A stretch of 64,000 nt of DNA, taken from Rhizobium terricola (GTDB taxonomy: Bacteria; Pseudomonadota; Alphaproteobacteria; Rhizobiales; Rhizobiaceae). Positions 49,604 through 58,839 of this stretch are shown here, in pieces. The position numbers and the translations under genes were made by a program. The stretch lies in assembly GCF_012927355.1 (NCBI RefSeq), contig NZ_JABBGK010000004.1:186001-250000 (forward strand). The letters run 5' to 3'. The notes beneath the pieces were generated by a model, which ran no database searches, was not told where the DNA came from, and saw only the letters and a list, made by a program, of their open reading frames with translations. The first letter of the stretch is position 1. Each line of letters begins with the position of its first letter.

Positions 49604-51289
49604 ATGGAAGCGACCAGGACCACCCGCACCGGCGGGCAGGTGCTCATTGATGCACTCAAGATTCACGGCGTGGATCGCGTCTTCTGCGTGCCGGGTGAAA
49701 GCTACCTCGCCGCGCTAGACGCGCTGCACGACGCAGCCGACGCGATCGACCTGGTCGTCTGCCGCCAGGAAGGCGGGGCGGCCTACATGGCCGAGGCGCA
49801 CGGCAAGCTGACCGGCAGGCCCGGCATCTGCTTCGTGACGCGCGGCCCGGGCGCCACCAACGCCGCCGTCGGCGTGCACACCGCCTTCCAGGATTCCACC
49901 CCGATGCTGCTGTTCATCGGCCAGGTCGCCCGCGACCAGGTGGAACGCGAAGCCTTTCAGGAACTGGATTACCGCCGCGTCTTCGGCCAGATGGCCAAGT
50001 GGGTCGTCGAGATCGACGACGCCGCCCGCATCCCGGAACTCGTCAGCCAGGCATTCCATCGCGCGGTCAACGGTCGCCCTGGCCCGGTCGTCGTCGCCCT
50101 GCCCGAGGACATGCTGACCGATCTGGTGGATGTCGCCGACACCCCCGCCTACAAGCGGGTCGAGGCCTATCCCGGCCCCGGGCAGCTGGACGAATTGCTG
50201 GTACTGCTGAAGACGGCCAAGCGGCCGATGGTGGTTGCCGGCGGTGGCGGATGGACGTCACGGGCCGTCGCCGATCTCCGCGCCTTTTCCGAAGTCTTCG
50301 CGCTTCCGGTCGCCGCTTCCTTCCGCTGCCAGGACCTCTTCGACAACACGCATCCGAACTACGCCGGCGATCTCGGCCTCGCGGCGGGGCCGAAGCTGAT
50401 CCAGCGCATGAAGGACTGCGACGTGCTGATCTCGATCGGCGCACGGCTCGGCGAGATGACCACCGGCGCCTATACGCTGATCGACATTCCCGTGCCGAAG
50501 CAGGCGCTGGTCCATGTGCATCCGGGTTCGGACGAACTCGGCCGCGTTTATCATGCGACCCTGCCGATCAACGCCGGCGTCGGCGCCTTCCTGTCGCTGG
50601 CGAGCCGCCTGACGCCCGACGCAGCGCCCGCTTGGAAGGATTGGACCGCCGCGGCCCATGCCGACTACCTGGAAAATCTGAAACATCCCCAGACCCCCGG
50701 CGACGTACAGATGGGCGACGTCATGGCCTGGCTTCGCGACCATCTGGCCGAGGATGCGATCCTCACCACCGGCGCCGGCAACTACTCCGCCTGGGCGCAC
50801 CGCTTCTACCAGTATCGCAGCTTCCGCACGCAGCTTGGACCGACCAACGGCTCAATGGGCTACGGCGTCCCGGCGGCGATCGCCGCCAAGCTCGCCGACC
50901 GTAACCGCACCGTCGTCGCCTTCGCAGGCGACGGCTGCTTCCTGATGAACGGCCAGGAACTCGCGACCGCCGTCCAGTATGACGCCGACGTCATCTTCCT
51001 CGTGATCAACAACGGCATGTACGGCACGATCCGCATGCATCAGGAGCGCAGCTATCCCGGACGCGTCTCCGGAACGCAGCTGACCAATCCGGATTTTGCC
51101 GCCCTCGCCCGCTCCTACGGCCTGCACGGCGAGACCGTCGAGAAGACGGCAGACTTCGCCGAAGCCTTCAAGCGGTGTGAAGCCTCCGGCAAGCCGTCGT
51201 TGATCGAAGTGAGGATCGACCCCGAGGCACTGACGGTGAAAATGAGCCTCTCGCAGATCCGCGACCAGGCGATTGCCGCCGGCAAGTAG
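49604..51289 (+). CDS. Thiamine diphosphate-dependent enzyme (acetolactate synthase-like)
   Basis: A 561-residue ThDP enzyme with three domains. Glu56 in CRQEGGAAYMAEA activates the cofactor; the ThDP/Mg motif is GDGCFLMNGQELATAVQ through NNGMYGTIRMHQ. It resembles IlvB but lies in a catabolic unit without an IlvN subunit, so it more likely decarboxylates or ligates a 2-keto acid, for example the aminotransferase product. It is the last gene before a strong terminator. Confidence 0.87.
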   Translation: MEATRTTRTGGQVLIDALKIHGVDRVFCVPGESYLAALDALHDAADAIDLVVCRQEGGAAYMAEAHGKLTGRPGICFVTRGPGATNAAVGVHTAFQDSTPMLLFIGQVARDQVEREAFQELDYRRVFGQMAKWVVEIDDAARIPELVSQAFHRAVNGRPGPVVVALPEDMLTDLVDVADTPAYKRVEAYPGPGQLDELLVLLKTAKRPMVVAGGGGWTSRAVADLRAFSEVFALPVAASFRCQDLFDNTHPNYAGDLGLAAGPKLIQRMKDCDVLISIGARLGEMTTGAYTLIDIPVPKQALVHVHPGSDELGRVYHATLPINAGVGAFLSLASRLTPDAAPAWKDWTAAAHADYLENLKHPQTPGDVQMGDVMAWLRDHLAEDAILTTGAGNYSAWAHRFYQYRSFRTQLGPTNGSMGYGVPAAIAAKLADRNRTVVAFAGDGCFLMNGQELATAVQYDADVIFLVINNGMYGTIRMHQERSYPGRVSGTQLTNPDFAALARSYGLHGETVEKTADFAEAFKRCEASGKPSLIEVRIDPEALTVKMSLSQIRDQAIAAGK

Positions 51290-51303
51290 GCCAAAAGACG
51301 AAA

Positions 51304-51327
51304 CGCCGCCCGGACAGCCGGGCGGCG
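51304..51327. terminator. Bidirectional terminator
   Basis: CGCCGCCCGG-ACAG-CCGGGCGGCG is a perfect 10-bp stem with a 4-nt loop between the convergent ThDP-enzyme and GntR genes. An A-run (AAAAG) precedes it, supplying Ts for the minus-strand transcript. Confidence 0.8.
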
Positions 51328-51358
51328 GAAAATGCAGCGGTCGTGCGGGTCGCGCAGA

Positions 51359-52090
51359 CTATTCCGCGACTTCCGCGCTCGCCGGCTCGTCGAGCATGGC
51401 GCGGTAGCGGTTGAGGCTTTCCTCGAGATGGGCGGCAAGGGCGCTCTTGGCAGCCTTCGCATCGCCCTGGGTGATCGCCGCAAGGATTGCCGCATGCTCC
51501 TTGTTGATCTTCTTCAGATAGCTCTGGTGGGTGCGCGCCGACTGGCGGTGCTTCAGAACCAGATCGAAGCTGATCTCGCCCATCACCGCTTCGAGAAAGC
51601 GGGGGAAATGCGGGTTGCGCGTCGCCTTGGCGATCGCCAGGTGAAACTCGAAATCCGCCTGGGCTTCGACTTCGGCGTCGTCGCTGTCGAGGTTGTCCAG
51701 GTGATCATAGGCGCGGGCGATCTCGGCCAGCGCCTCGGGCGTGCGGCGGGTAGCGGCAAGCGCAACGGATTGCATCTCGACGCCCAGTCGCAGCTCGAGG
51801 ATCTGCATGGCTGAGCGGATGTCCTCGATCCGGCTGATCTCGAAATTGAGCGTCTTTGCATCCTTGTCGGTGACATAGACGCCCGCCCCCTGGCGGGTGA
51901 TGACCCGTCCAGCAACCTTGAGCGAGGTCAAGGCTTCGCGGATCACCGTCCGGCTCACGCCGAATTCCTCGCAAAGCTGCGCGCTTGACGGTATCTTCTC
52001 GCCCGGTGGATAGAGACCGGAATCGATGCGGGAGGTCAGCTGCGCCACCACGATCTCGGCAAGGTTGCCGCGCTGCGTAATCACGGACAC
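51359..52090 (-). CDS. GntR-family (FCD) transcriptional regulator
   Basis: A 243-residue regulator. The winged helix has KIPSSAQLCEEFGVSRTVIREALTSLK and the wing VITRQGAGVYV; the FCD domain has DFEFHLAIAKATRNPHF and EHAAILAAITQGDAKAA. GTG 52090 has AGGGGAG 7 nt upstream; an earlier in-frame GTG at 52138 would overlap the operator-like repeat and has no such site. It is co-directional with the dehydrogenase gene and convergent with the hyu unit. A motif 42 bp before its start recurs at hyuA. Confidence 0.87.
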   Translation of the reverse strand: MSVITQRGNLAEIVVAQLTSRIDSGLYPPGEKIPSSAQLCEEFGVSRTVIREALTSLKVAGRVITRQGAGVYVTDKDAKTLNFEISRIEDIRSAMQILELRLGVEMQSVALAATRRTPEALAEIARAYDHLDNLDSDDAEVEAQADFEFHLAIAKATRNPHFPRFLEAVMGEISFDLVLKHRQSARTHQSYLKKINKEHAAILAAITQGDAKAAKSALAAHLEESLNRYRAMLDEPASAEVAE

Positions 52091-52131
52091 TGTCGGTCTC
52101 CCCTTCTCTCCCGGATGGCACCCGCCATCAC

Positions 52132-52145
52132 ATATCACATATCAT
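52132..52145 (-). promoter_or_regulatory. GntR autoregulatory site (ATGATATGTGATAT)
   Basis: Read on the minus strand, ATGATATGTGATAT differs at only two of 14 positions from ATGATAAGTGACAT in the hyuA promoter. It continues as tandem TGATATG repeats. It lies 42 bp before the GntR start, straddling the end of the upstream gene. A role as the regulator's own operator is inferred. Confidence 0.5.
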
Positions 52146-55100
52146 GCCACAAGCGACAGGGAACCGGCACCGTCCGGTATCAGTGCGTTGAGAACCTGCA
52201 GCGGATGCCGCGGAGCCCGTCCCTCCATCAGCTTGACCTGGGATCGGCAGGAATAACCCGTCGCCATGACGTCGTCGCCTCCCGCGGCGCCCTCGAGGGC
52301 GGGCTTCCAGCTGAGCGTATAGATCTCCTCCGAAAGCGCCCTGTTGCGAACCTCGTGCCCGAACGTCCCCGCCATGCCGCAGCAGCCGACCTGCGCCTCG
52401 ACGACCTCAACGCCCCATCCCCGGAACAGGGCGATCCACTGGCGCGCCGCGGCCGGAACCTGGCTGCGTTCCGTGCAGTGGAGAAAGAGCCGGAAGCGCC
52501 GCTCGCCGACATCGGCAATGCGCGGCCGCAGGGTTGCAGCATGGAAGGAGAGCCATTCCTGCGGAAGCAGCACGGGCGGCAGTGTCGCAACGCCCGGAAG
52601 CCGCGTGTACTCACCGCGATAGGTGAGCGTCATCGATGGATCCAGACCGACCAGCGTAACCCCCGGCTGACCGATCGCCGCCAGATAGGCCGCGTTGCGC
52701 GCCGCCTGTTCCTCGAACCGCCGCAGATAGCCGTGAACATGCAGCGCCTTGCCGTTGGGTCGCAGCTCAGACACGAAAACGATGAAGCCCAGCTTACGGG
52801 CGAGATCGACCGCATCGAGCACCACCTCGCCGTCGAAATGGCTGGTGAATGCATCCTGCACGAAGACCACGGCGCGGTTTCTCTCGCTCGCGGAAAGGTT
52901 CGAGACAAGCTCCGGCGTCGCGAAGGCCACGCCGCGCCGCCGAAGCTCTCGCTTCAGGGACAGGCGCCCGAGCGTCGGCATCGCAGTGAGGCCGGCCCAG
53001 CCCATGAGGCGACGCCCGACGCCGCTCCCGACGAAGGCGTTGTAGGCGGGCCACACGGAACCGAGCCAGGGCAACAGTTTTTCGATCGACGCGACCAGCG
53101 GATCCTTCACCGGGCGCAGATAGCGACCATGGTAGAGCTCGAGGAATTTCGCCCGGAAGGCCGGCACATCGACCTTGACCGGACATTGGCCCGCACAGGC
53201 CTTGCACGACAGGCAGGTGTCCATCGCCCTGCGCACCTCGTGGGAAAAATCGTCACGGTTCGCTGGGCTCAGCGAGTTCCATGCCCGCGCAAGAAATGCC
53301 GACAGGCCGCGCGTCCAGCGTATCTGCTCCGTTTCCGCCCGCGGATCGATGCCGGCAAGGGCAAGCAGCCTCAGCCATTCGCGCAGCAGCGACGCCCTGC
53401 CCTTCGGCGAATGGCGGCGATCCCGGCTCCCCTTGTAGGACGGGCACATCAGCGATGTCTCGCTGAAATCGAAGCAGGCTCCGTTGCCGTTGCAATAGGC
53501 GGCATTGTCGAAGGCGGCCCGGATCTCCGCGCCGATCGCGCGATCGAGGGCACCACGCAGCGGAACCGTATCGATCCGCTTCAACTCTCCCTCTTCCGGC
53601 AATGCGATCTTGCCCGGATTGAGCTGGTTGCGGGGATCGAAAGCCCGCTTGATCTCCTGCAGGCACGGATAGAGCGGTCCGAACACCTCGGGCACGTATT
53701 CCGACCGCATGCCCTTGCCATGCTCTCCCCAGAGCACGCCGCCATGTTTGCGCGTCAGCGCCACGACGGCGTCGCTTACGCGGCGGACCAGGCGTTCGTG
53801 TTCGGGCCGGGTCAGGTCGAGCGCCGGCCGCACATGCAGCACGCCCGCGTCCACATGGCCGAACATGCCATAGGAAAGCCCTTCTGCGTCGAGAAGCGCG
53901 CGGAACTCGCGGATATAGGCCGCGAGGTTTTCCGGCGGCACCGCCGTGTCTTCGACGAAGGCGACCGGCCGCGTCGGTCCCTCGACATTGCCAAGCAGGC
54001 CGACGGCACGCTTGCGCATGGTCCAGATCGCCTCGACCGCCTCAGGCGTCCGGGCGACCGTGTGCCCGCCACGACCGGCAAGCGGCAACGCCTCGAGCCC
54101 TGCGAGCACGGCGGCAATCTTTTGCTCGATCTCGTCCGCATCTTCGCCGAGCACCTCGACGATGTTGATGCCGTTGGAGAAACCCTGCCCGTCCGCCGGG
54201 AAATAGGCGGCGATCTCCGGCCAGACATAGTCGCCCCTGGCGAGGCCGAGCACCGTCTCGTCGACCGTCTCCACCGAAGCCACCTGCAGCGCCACCAGGT
54301 TGCGGGCATCTTCGAGCGCGGCATTGAAATTCGAGTAGCGGATGTTGATCAGCGCCGCGCAGGTCGGAATCGGCAACAGGTTGAGCTCGGCCTCGGCGAT
54401 CATCGCCAGCGTACCCTCCGAGCCGCAGAGCACGGCATTGACGTCGAGCCCACCGCCCTCCGTCCGCAGATGTGCCAGGTCATAGCCGGTGAGATAGCGG
54501 TTGAGCTTCGGAAAAATCTTCTCGATCGACGCGCGATTGTCCCGCTCGATGCGGTCGAGTGTCCGGCAGATCTCGCCGACACGGCCGGTTCCGGCCATTG
54601 CCGCTTCGAGCGCCTGCGGATCGAGCCGCCGCGACCACCATTCGCAGCCGTCCGCCAGCACGACCCGTAGCCCAAGCACATGATTGCTGGTCTTGCCGTA
54701 GATGCAGGATCCCTGGCCGCACGCATCCGTGCTGACCATGCCGCCGATCGTCGCCCGGTTGGAGGTCGACAGTTCCGGCGCAAAGAACAACCCGTGCGGT
54801 GCGAGCGCCCGGTTCAGCTGGTCCTTCACGACGCCGGCCTCGACACGGGCCATCCGGCGGACGGGGTCGATCTCGAGGATCCGGGTCATGTGGCGCGAAC
54901 AGTCGACGACGAAACCGTCGGTCAGCGACTGGCCATTGGTACCGGTGCCGCCGCCCCGCATGGTCAGCACCACGCGAGCGAACTCGGCGCGCGAGGCAAC
55001 CCGCGCAATCGTCCTGAGATCGTTGCCGTCGCGGGGAAAGAGAATGCCGACCGGCTTCACCTGGTAGATGGAGTTGTCGGTGGAGAAAACCGTCCTTGCC

Positions 55101-55207
55101 GCCTGATCGAGCTCGATGTCACCGCGAAATCCCTGCTCTGCCAGGCACTCGACGAAGTCGGACCGCGGGAGAATTTCGTGGGATGGATGGGCGAGCCGGG
55201 GTATCAT
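52142..55207 (-). CDS. FAD/FMN and iron-sulfur dehydrogenase (YdiJ-like)
   Basis: A 1021-residue fusion. The N-terminal half is a GlcD-type FAD-binding oxidase (VVLTMRGGGTGTNGQSL, GGMVSTDACGQGS, VLCGSEGTLAMI). The middle and C-terminus carry cysteine clusters (CNGNGACFDFSETSLMCPS and CLSCKACAGQCPVKVDVP) and a CCG-like end (QVGCCGMAGTFGHE). This layout matches YdiJ, a D-2-hydroxy acid dehydrogenase of about 1018 residues feeding electrons to the respiratory chain. ATG 55207 gives the expected N-terminus; the upstream extension to 55270 has no ribosome site. Confidence 0.85.
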   Translation of the reverse strand: MIPRLAHPSHEILPRSDFVECLAEQGFRGDIELDQAARTVFSTDNSIYQVKPVGILFPRDGNDLRTIARVASRAEFARVVLTMRGGGTGTNGQSLTDGFVVDCSRHMTRILEIDPVRRMARVEAGVVKDQLNRALAPHGLFFAPELSTSNRATIGGMVSTDACGQGSCIYGKTSNHVLGLRVVLADGCEWWSRRLDPQALEAAMAGTGRVGEICRTLDRIERDNRASIEKIFPKLNRYLTGYDLAHLRTEGGGLDVNAVLCGSEGTLAMIAEAELNLLPIPTCAALINIRYSNFNAALEDARNLVALQVASVETVDETVLGLARGDYVWPEIAAYFPADGQGFSNGINIVEVLGEDADEIEQKIAAVLAGLEALPLAGRGGHTVARTPEAVEAIWTMRKRAVGLLGNVEGPTRPVAFVEDTAVPPENLAAYIREFRALLDAEGLSYGMFGHVDAGVLHVRPALDLTRPEHERLVRRVSDAVVALTRKHGGVLWGEHGKGMRSEYVPEVFGPLYPCLQEIKRAFDPRNQLNPGKIALPEEGELKRIDTVPLRGALDRAIGAEIRAAFDNAAYCNGNGACFDFSETSLMCPSYKGSRDRRHSPKGRASLLREWLRLLALAGIDPRAETEQIRWTRGLSAFLARAWNSLSPANRDDFSHEVRRAMDTCLSCKACAGQCPVKVDVPAFRAKFLELYHGRYLRPVKDPLVASIEKLLPWLGSVWPAYNAFVGSGVGRRLMGWAGLTAMPTLGRLSLKRELRRRGVAFATPELVSNLSASERNRAVVFVQDAFTSHFDGEVVLDAVDLARKLGFIVFVSELRPNGKALHVHGYLRRFEEQAARNAAYLAAIGQPGVTLVGLDPSMTLTYRGEYTRLPGVATLPPVLLPQEWLSFHAATLRPRIADVGERRFRLFLHCTERSQVPAAARQWIALFRGWGVEVVEAQVGCCGMAGTFGHEVRNRALSEEIYTLSWKPALEGAAGGDDVMATGYSCRSQVKLMEGRAPRHPLQVLNALIPDGAGSLSLVA

Positions 55208-55251
55208 CGACGGGTCCGAAAAGAGATCGCGAGCTGCTTGAAAGTTGGCAC

Positions 55252-55277
55252 ATAAGTGATAACATACCATTCAAACA
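55252..55277. promoter_or_regulatory. Divergent promoter element shared with hyuA
   Basis: ATAAGTGA (55252-55259) followed by CATTCAAACA (55268-55277) lies in the 94-bp gap between the dehydrogenase and SDR genes. The same two words occur in the same order before hyuA (42440 and 42457), with spacing differing by one base. Likely a common operator or promoter element. Confidence 0.5.
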
Positions 55278-55301
55278 ACGCAATCGGCACGGAGAATTAA
55301 A

Positions 55302-56051
55302 GTGAAAGACCAGACTTCGGTCATCGTCGGCGGCGCATCGGGACTGGGGCTTGCGACCGCAAAGCTCATGGTCGCTCATGGCGCGGCAAAGATCGGTCTC
55401 ATCGACCGCAACGAGGCGCTTCTCGCCACCTCCGCGGCCGCACTTCGCGATCTCGGCGCCGAAGTGGCGACAGCCACCGCCGACATTGCCGTCGGCGAAA
55501 GCGCCCATCGCGGTTTTGAATCGATCGTCGAGCAGCTCGGTCGCGTGCATTCACTGGTGAACAGCGCGGCGATCTATCCGCGCAAGCCGATCCTCGAGAT
55601 CACCGATGCCGACTGGGATCTGGAAAACGCGATCAACATCAAGGGCACCTATCACATGATGGTGGCCGCCGTTCTGCACATGCGCCAGTTCGTGGATCTG
55701 CCCCATGTCAGCGGCCGCATCGTCAACGTCACCTCGGTCGACGCGTTCAAGGCCCATCCGCAGAACGCCCATTATGCCGCCACCAAGGCGGCCGTCGTCA
55801 GCCTGACCAAGTCCTTCGCCCAGGAATGCGCAAAGGACCAGATCCTGGTCAATTCAGTGGCGCCGGCAGGCTTTGCGACCGACCGCGCCAAGGAACTTGG
55901 CTTCCTGCCGGAACTGGCCAAGGCAAGCGCGCTTGGCCGGGCCGCCGAGCCGACCGAGATGGCCGAGTGGATCGTCATGATGGCGTCGAGCCGCAACACC
56001 TATGCGACCGGCGAAAACGTCGTGATCAGCGGGGGCTACATCTATGTCTGA
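55302..56051 (+). CDS. Short-chain dehydrogenase/reductase
   Basis: A 249-residue classical SDR: cofactor motif [18 protein letters not shown]-type motif LVNSAAIYP, catalytic Ser in NVTSVDAF and YAATK (Tyr/Lys). The Asp at the end of strand 2 (IDRNEAL) suggests NAD. GTG 55302 follows GGAGAA. It overlaps the next SDR by 8 nt; the pair stands next to a carnitine cluster and may oxidise a hydroxy acid or alcohol of that or the hyu pathway. Confidence 0.85.
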   Translation: MKDQTSVIVGGASGLGLATAKLMVAHGAAKIGLIDRNEALLATSAAALRDLGAEVATATADIAVGESAHRGFESIVEQLGRVHSLVNSAAIYPRKPILEITDADWDLENAINIKGTYHMMVAAVLHMRQFVDLPHVSGRIVNVTSVDAFKAHPQNAHYAATKAAVVSLTKSFAQECAKDQILVNSVAPAGFATDRAKELGFLPELAKASALGRAAEPTEMAEWIVMMASSRNTYATGENVVISGGYIYV

Positions 56052-56790
56052 GGTGCGCGCCTATCGCACCGCCGTCGTCACCGGCGCGACCTCCGGCATC
56101 GGCCAGGCGACCGTGGTGAAGCTTCGCGAACTCGGGCTGGAAGTCTACGCCATCGGCCGCAACGAAGCCACGCTTGAGAGCCTCGCCGCCGACTGCGGCG
56201 CGGTTCCCGTCCGTGCCGATGTCCGTGACACGGCGGCGATCGTCGCGGCTCTCGCCGGCGTCGAGGTCGACATTCTCGTCAACAATGCCGGGATCCTCTC
56301 AACCCGGGCGACCTTCCACGAGATCGATCCGGCCGAGATCGACGCGATGATCGACATCAACCTGAAGGCGCCGATGCACCTGACCCGCGCCTTCCTGCCC
56401 GGCATGGTGAGCCGCCGGCGCGGCCATCTTATCTACATCGGTTCGAGCGGCGGGCAGGCACCCTATCCGTCGATGGCGGCTTACGGTCCGTCCAAGGCCG
56501 GCCTCAGCCTCTTCTGCGATGATCTCCGTTGCGACCTGCTCGGAACCTCGGTTCGCGTCAGCGAGATCGTCCCGGGCCGGGTTCAGACGGAGCTCTACCG
56601 CACCGCGATCGCCGACAACCAGGCGAAGGCCCTGCTCTATGACGGCTATCGCCCGATCCAGCCGTCACATATCGCCACGATCATCGCCAACGTGATCGAA
56701 CTGCCGACCTTCGTCGACGTCGCGCGCGTCGAAGTCTTCCCGACCGACCAGGCGACCGGTGGCGGCTCGATGGTCAAGCACGAAGGCTGA
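56044..56790 (+). CDS. Short-chain dehydrogenase/reductase
   Basis: A 248-residue classical SDR with [23 protein letters not shown], the catalytic Ser in [12 protein letters not shown] and YGPSK. It belongs to the YdfG-like branch (serine/3-hydroxy acid oxidising). Translationally coupled to the SDR before it; two paralogous SDRs in series might oxidise opposite stereoisomers, which is conjecture. Confidence 0.85.
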   Translation: MSEVRAYRTAVVTGATSGIGQATVVKLRELGLEVYAIGRNEATLESLAADCGAVPVRADVRDTAAIVAALAGVEVDILVNNAGILSTRATFHEIDPAEIDAMIDINLKAPMHLTRAFLPGMVSRRRGHLIYIGSSGGQAPYPSMAAYGPSKAGLSLFCDDLRCDLLGTSVRVSEIVPGRVQTELYRTAIADNQAKALLYDGYRPIQPSHIATIIANVIELPTFVDVARVEVFPTDQATGGGSMVKHEG

Positions 56791-56817
56791 GCCGGACAGT
56801 TCCGCCCCTTTCGGGCA

Positions 56818-57813
56818 TCAGCCGGAACCCGTCCCCGCACCTGAAAACTTCAGGCGGCGACGGGTTTCCGATGGGCTCTCGCGAAAATGCGCACGGTAGC
56901 TTCGGGCAAAGGCCGAGGCGGAGTTGAAACCGGTGGCCGCCGCGACATCGGCAAAAGCCAGCCGCGTCTCGATCACCTTGCGGCGCGCCGCATTGAGCCT
57001 GAGTGCCAGATAATGCACATGCGGCGGAACGCCGATCGCGGCCGTGAACAGCGACTGCAGTCGGCGCTCGCTGACCCCGACGCGCCTTGCGAGCCGCACG
57101 AGCGGCAGAGGCTGCTCGATATACTCCTCCATCACCCGCATCGCCTGGCTGACGCGGGGATCGGCAAGACGGATGCTGCCGGTCGAGGGCATCGCGGTCG
57201 CCTCGCCGCTGACACCGCCCTGCTCATAGATGAACTGGCGCGAAACCTCGAGCGCGAGCGAATATCCATGCCGGCGGCGGATCAGTTCGAGCATCAGGTC
57301 GAGCGTCGGCAGCGAGCCGCCCGTCGTGATCCGCTTCCCGTCGATCACGAAGCGTTCCCGGACCGCGCGGATCTGCGGATAGGCGGCGGCAAACTCCTCG
57401 TAGTCCTCCCAATGGGTGGTGGCGCTGAAATTGTCGAGGAGTGCGGTGTCGGCAAGCAGCCATGAACCCGATTCGATGCCCGCCATCATGGTCCGGTGAC
57501 GGGCGGCTCTCGCAATCTGCATCTTCAGCCCGGAGGTCGCATAGCGCCGCCAGTTGTGGCTCGACAGCACGAAGAGCGGAGCACTGTCAGCGTCCGGCCG
57601 GAACGCCCCTTCGACCGGGATCGGGATCTGGCTCTTGGTTTCGATCGGCTGGCCGTCGGGGCTGAAGATGCGCCAGCGATAGAGCTCCAGCCCACTCACC
57701 CGGTTGGCGACGCGCAGCGGCTCGATGACGGAGGCGACCAGGATGAGATTGGTCTCCGGCACGACCAGCAGATCGAGCAGGGTCGATGCCGGGCTTTGGT
57801 CGCTCATGCGCAT
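56818..57813 (-). CDS. GlxA-family AraC-type regulator (CdhR-like)
   Basis: A 331-residue regulator. The N-terminal DJ-1/PfpI-like domain (about 10-190) starts STLLDLLVVPETNLILVASVIEPL and contains IESGSWLLADTALL. The C-terminal AraC domain (about 220-320) has RLARRVGVSERRLQSLF and the second HTH AFADVAAATGFNSASAFARSY. Regulators of this architecture beside carnitine dehydrogenase activate carnitine catabolism (CdhR, established in Pseudomonas). Divergent from the BKACE gene. Confidence 0.87.
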   Translation of the reverse strand: MRMSDQSPASTLLDLLVVPETNLILVASVIEPLRVANRVSGLELYRWRIFSPDGQPIETKSQIPIPVEGAFRPDADSAPLFVLSSHNWRRYATSGLKMQIARAARHRTMMAGIESGSWLLADTALLDNFSATTHWEDYEEFAAAYPQIRAVRERFVIDGKRITTGGSLPTLDLMLELIRRRHGYSLALEVSRQFIYEQGGVSGEATAMPSTGSIRLADPRVSQAMRVMEEYIEQPLPLVRLARRVGVSERRLQSLFTAAIGVPPHVHYLALRLNAARRKVIETRLAFADVAAATGFNSASAFARSYRAHFRESPSETRRRLKFSGAGTGSG

Positions 57814-57831
57814 TGATCTCCATCAATTTCT

Positions 57832-57868
57832 GATAATGTACAAAAGATATCCGATAATGCAAAGCATT
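57832..57868. promoter_or_regulatory. AraC-type direct repeats in the carnitine promoter
   Basis: GATAATG occurs at 57832-57838 and 57853-57859, exactly 21 bp apart, within TCTGATAATGTA and TCCGATAATGCA. Two same-face direct repeats are the classic arrangement for an AraC-family dimer. AATGC-AAA-GCATT (57856-57868) adds an overlapping inverted repeat. The likely binder is the regulator encoded at 56818. Confidence 0.6.
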
Positions 57869-57918
57869 GCCAGAAATTCTGCCCCGTAATAGCGCTAACA
57901 AACGAGGGAGAACCGATC

Positions 57919-58821
57919 GTGCCTTTAGCCATGAACCGCGATGTTTTCATCACCTGCGCCGTCACCGGGGCGGGCGACACGACCTCCAAGTCGCAACATG
58001 TGCCCATCACTCCGAAGCAGATCGCCGAGTCGGCCATCGATGCGGCCAAGGCCGGCGCGGCCATCGTCCACTGCCACGTGCGCGATCCGGAAACCGGCGC
58101 TGCAAGCCGCCGCAACGCACTCTACAAGGAAGTGACCGACCGCATCCGATCGGCCGATGTCGACGTGGTGCTGAACCTCACCGCCGGCATGGGCGGCGAC
58201 CTTGTGTTCGGCAATGTCGAGGCCCCCTTCCCGGTCAATCCGAACGGCACCGACATGGCCGGCGCGACCGAACGCGTCTCCCACGTCGCCGAATGCCTGC
58301 CGGAAATCTGCACGCTCGACTGCGGCACGATGAACTTTTCGCTCGGCGACTACGTGATGACCAATACCCCGTCCATGCTGCGCACCATGGCCAAGATGAT
58401 GACCGATCTCGGCGTACGCCCCGAGATCGAGGCCTTCGACACCGGCCATCTCTGGTTCGCCAAGCAGCTCGTCGAGGAAGGCCTGATCGAGGATCCGGTG
58501 CTGATCCAGCTCTGCATGGGCATTCCGTGGGGCGCGCCCGACGACCTCAACACCTTCATGGCCATGGTCAATAACGTGCCGTCGAATTGGACCTTTTCCG
58601 CCTTCTCGATCGGCCGCAATGCGCTCGCCTATCCCGCGGCCGCCGTGCTCGCCGGCGGCAATGTCCGCGTCGGCCTCGAGGACAACCTCTACATCGGCAA
58701 GGGCCAGCTTGCCACCAATGCCCAACTGGTCGAAAAAGCCGTCGGGGTCGTCGAGGGCATGGGCGCCCGGATCATCGGGCCGGCCGAGGTGCGCGAGAAA
58801 CTCAAGCTGGTTAAGCGCTGA
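57919..58821 (+). CDS. BKACE-family 3-dehydrocarnitine cleavage enzyme
   Basis: A 300-residue beta-keto acid cleavage enzyme (former DUF849) with the zinc-binding HCHVRDPETG, early FITCAVTGAG, and the late GRNALAYPAAAVLAGGNVRVGLEDN. BKACEs condense a beta-keto acid with acetyl-CoA, giving acetoacetate and a new CoA ester. Beside a carnitine dehydrogenase the substrate should be 3-dehydrocarnitine, giving betainyl-CoA. GTG 57919 has GAGGGAG 8 nt upstream; the ATG at 57931 is 20 nt away from it. Confidence 0.9.
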   Translation: MPLAMNRDVFITCAVTGAGDTTSKSQHVPITPKQIAESAIDAAKAGAAIVHCHVRDPETGAASRRNALYKEVTDRIRSADVDVVLNLTAGMGGDLVFGNVEAPFPVNPNGTDMAGATERVSHVAECLPEICTLDCGTMNFSLGDYVMTNTPSMLRTMAKMMTDLGVRPEIEAFDTGHLWFAKQLVEEGLIEDPVLIQLCMGIPWGAPDDLNTFMAMVNNVPSNWTFSAFSIGRNALAYPAAAVLAGGNVRVGLEDNLYIGKGQLATNAQLVEKAVGVVEGMGARIIGPAEVREKLKLVKR

Positions 58822-58839
58822 CGCATTCGCAATGAGCAC

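Noticed and set aside
49604-51289. Acetolactate synthase ilvB for branched-chain amino acids
   Set aside because: No regulatory subunit ilvN or ilvC follows; it ends a catabolic unit at a terminator.
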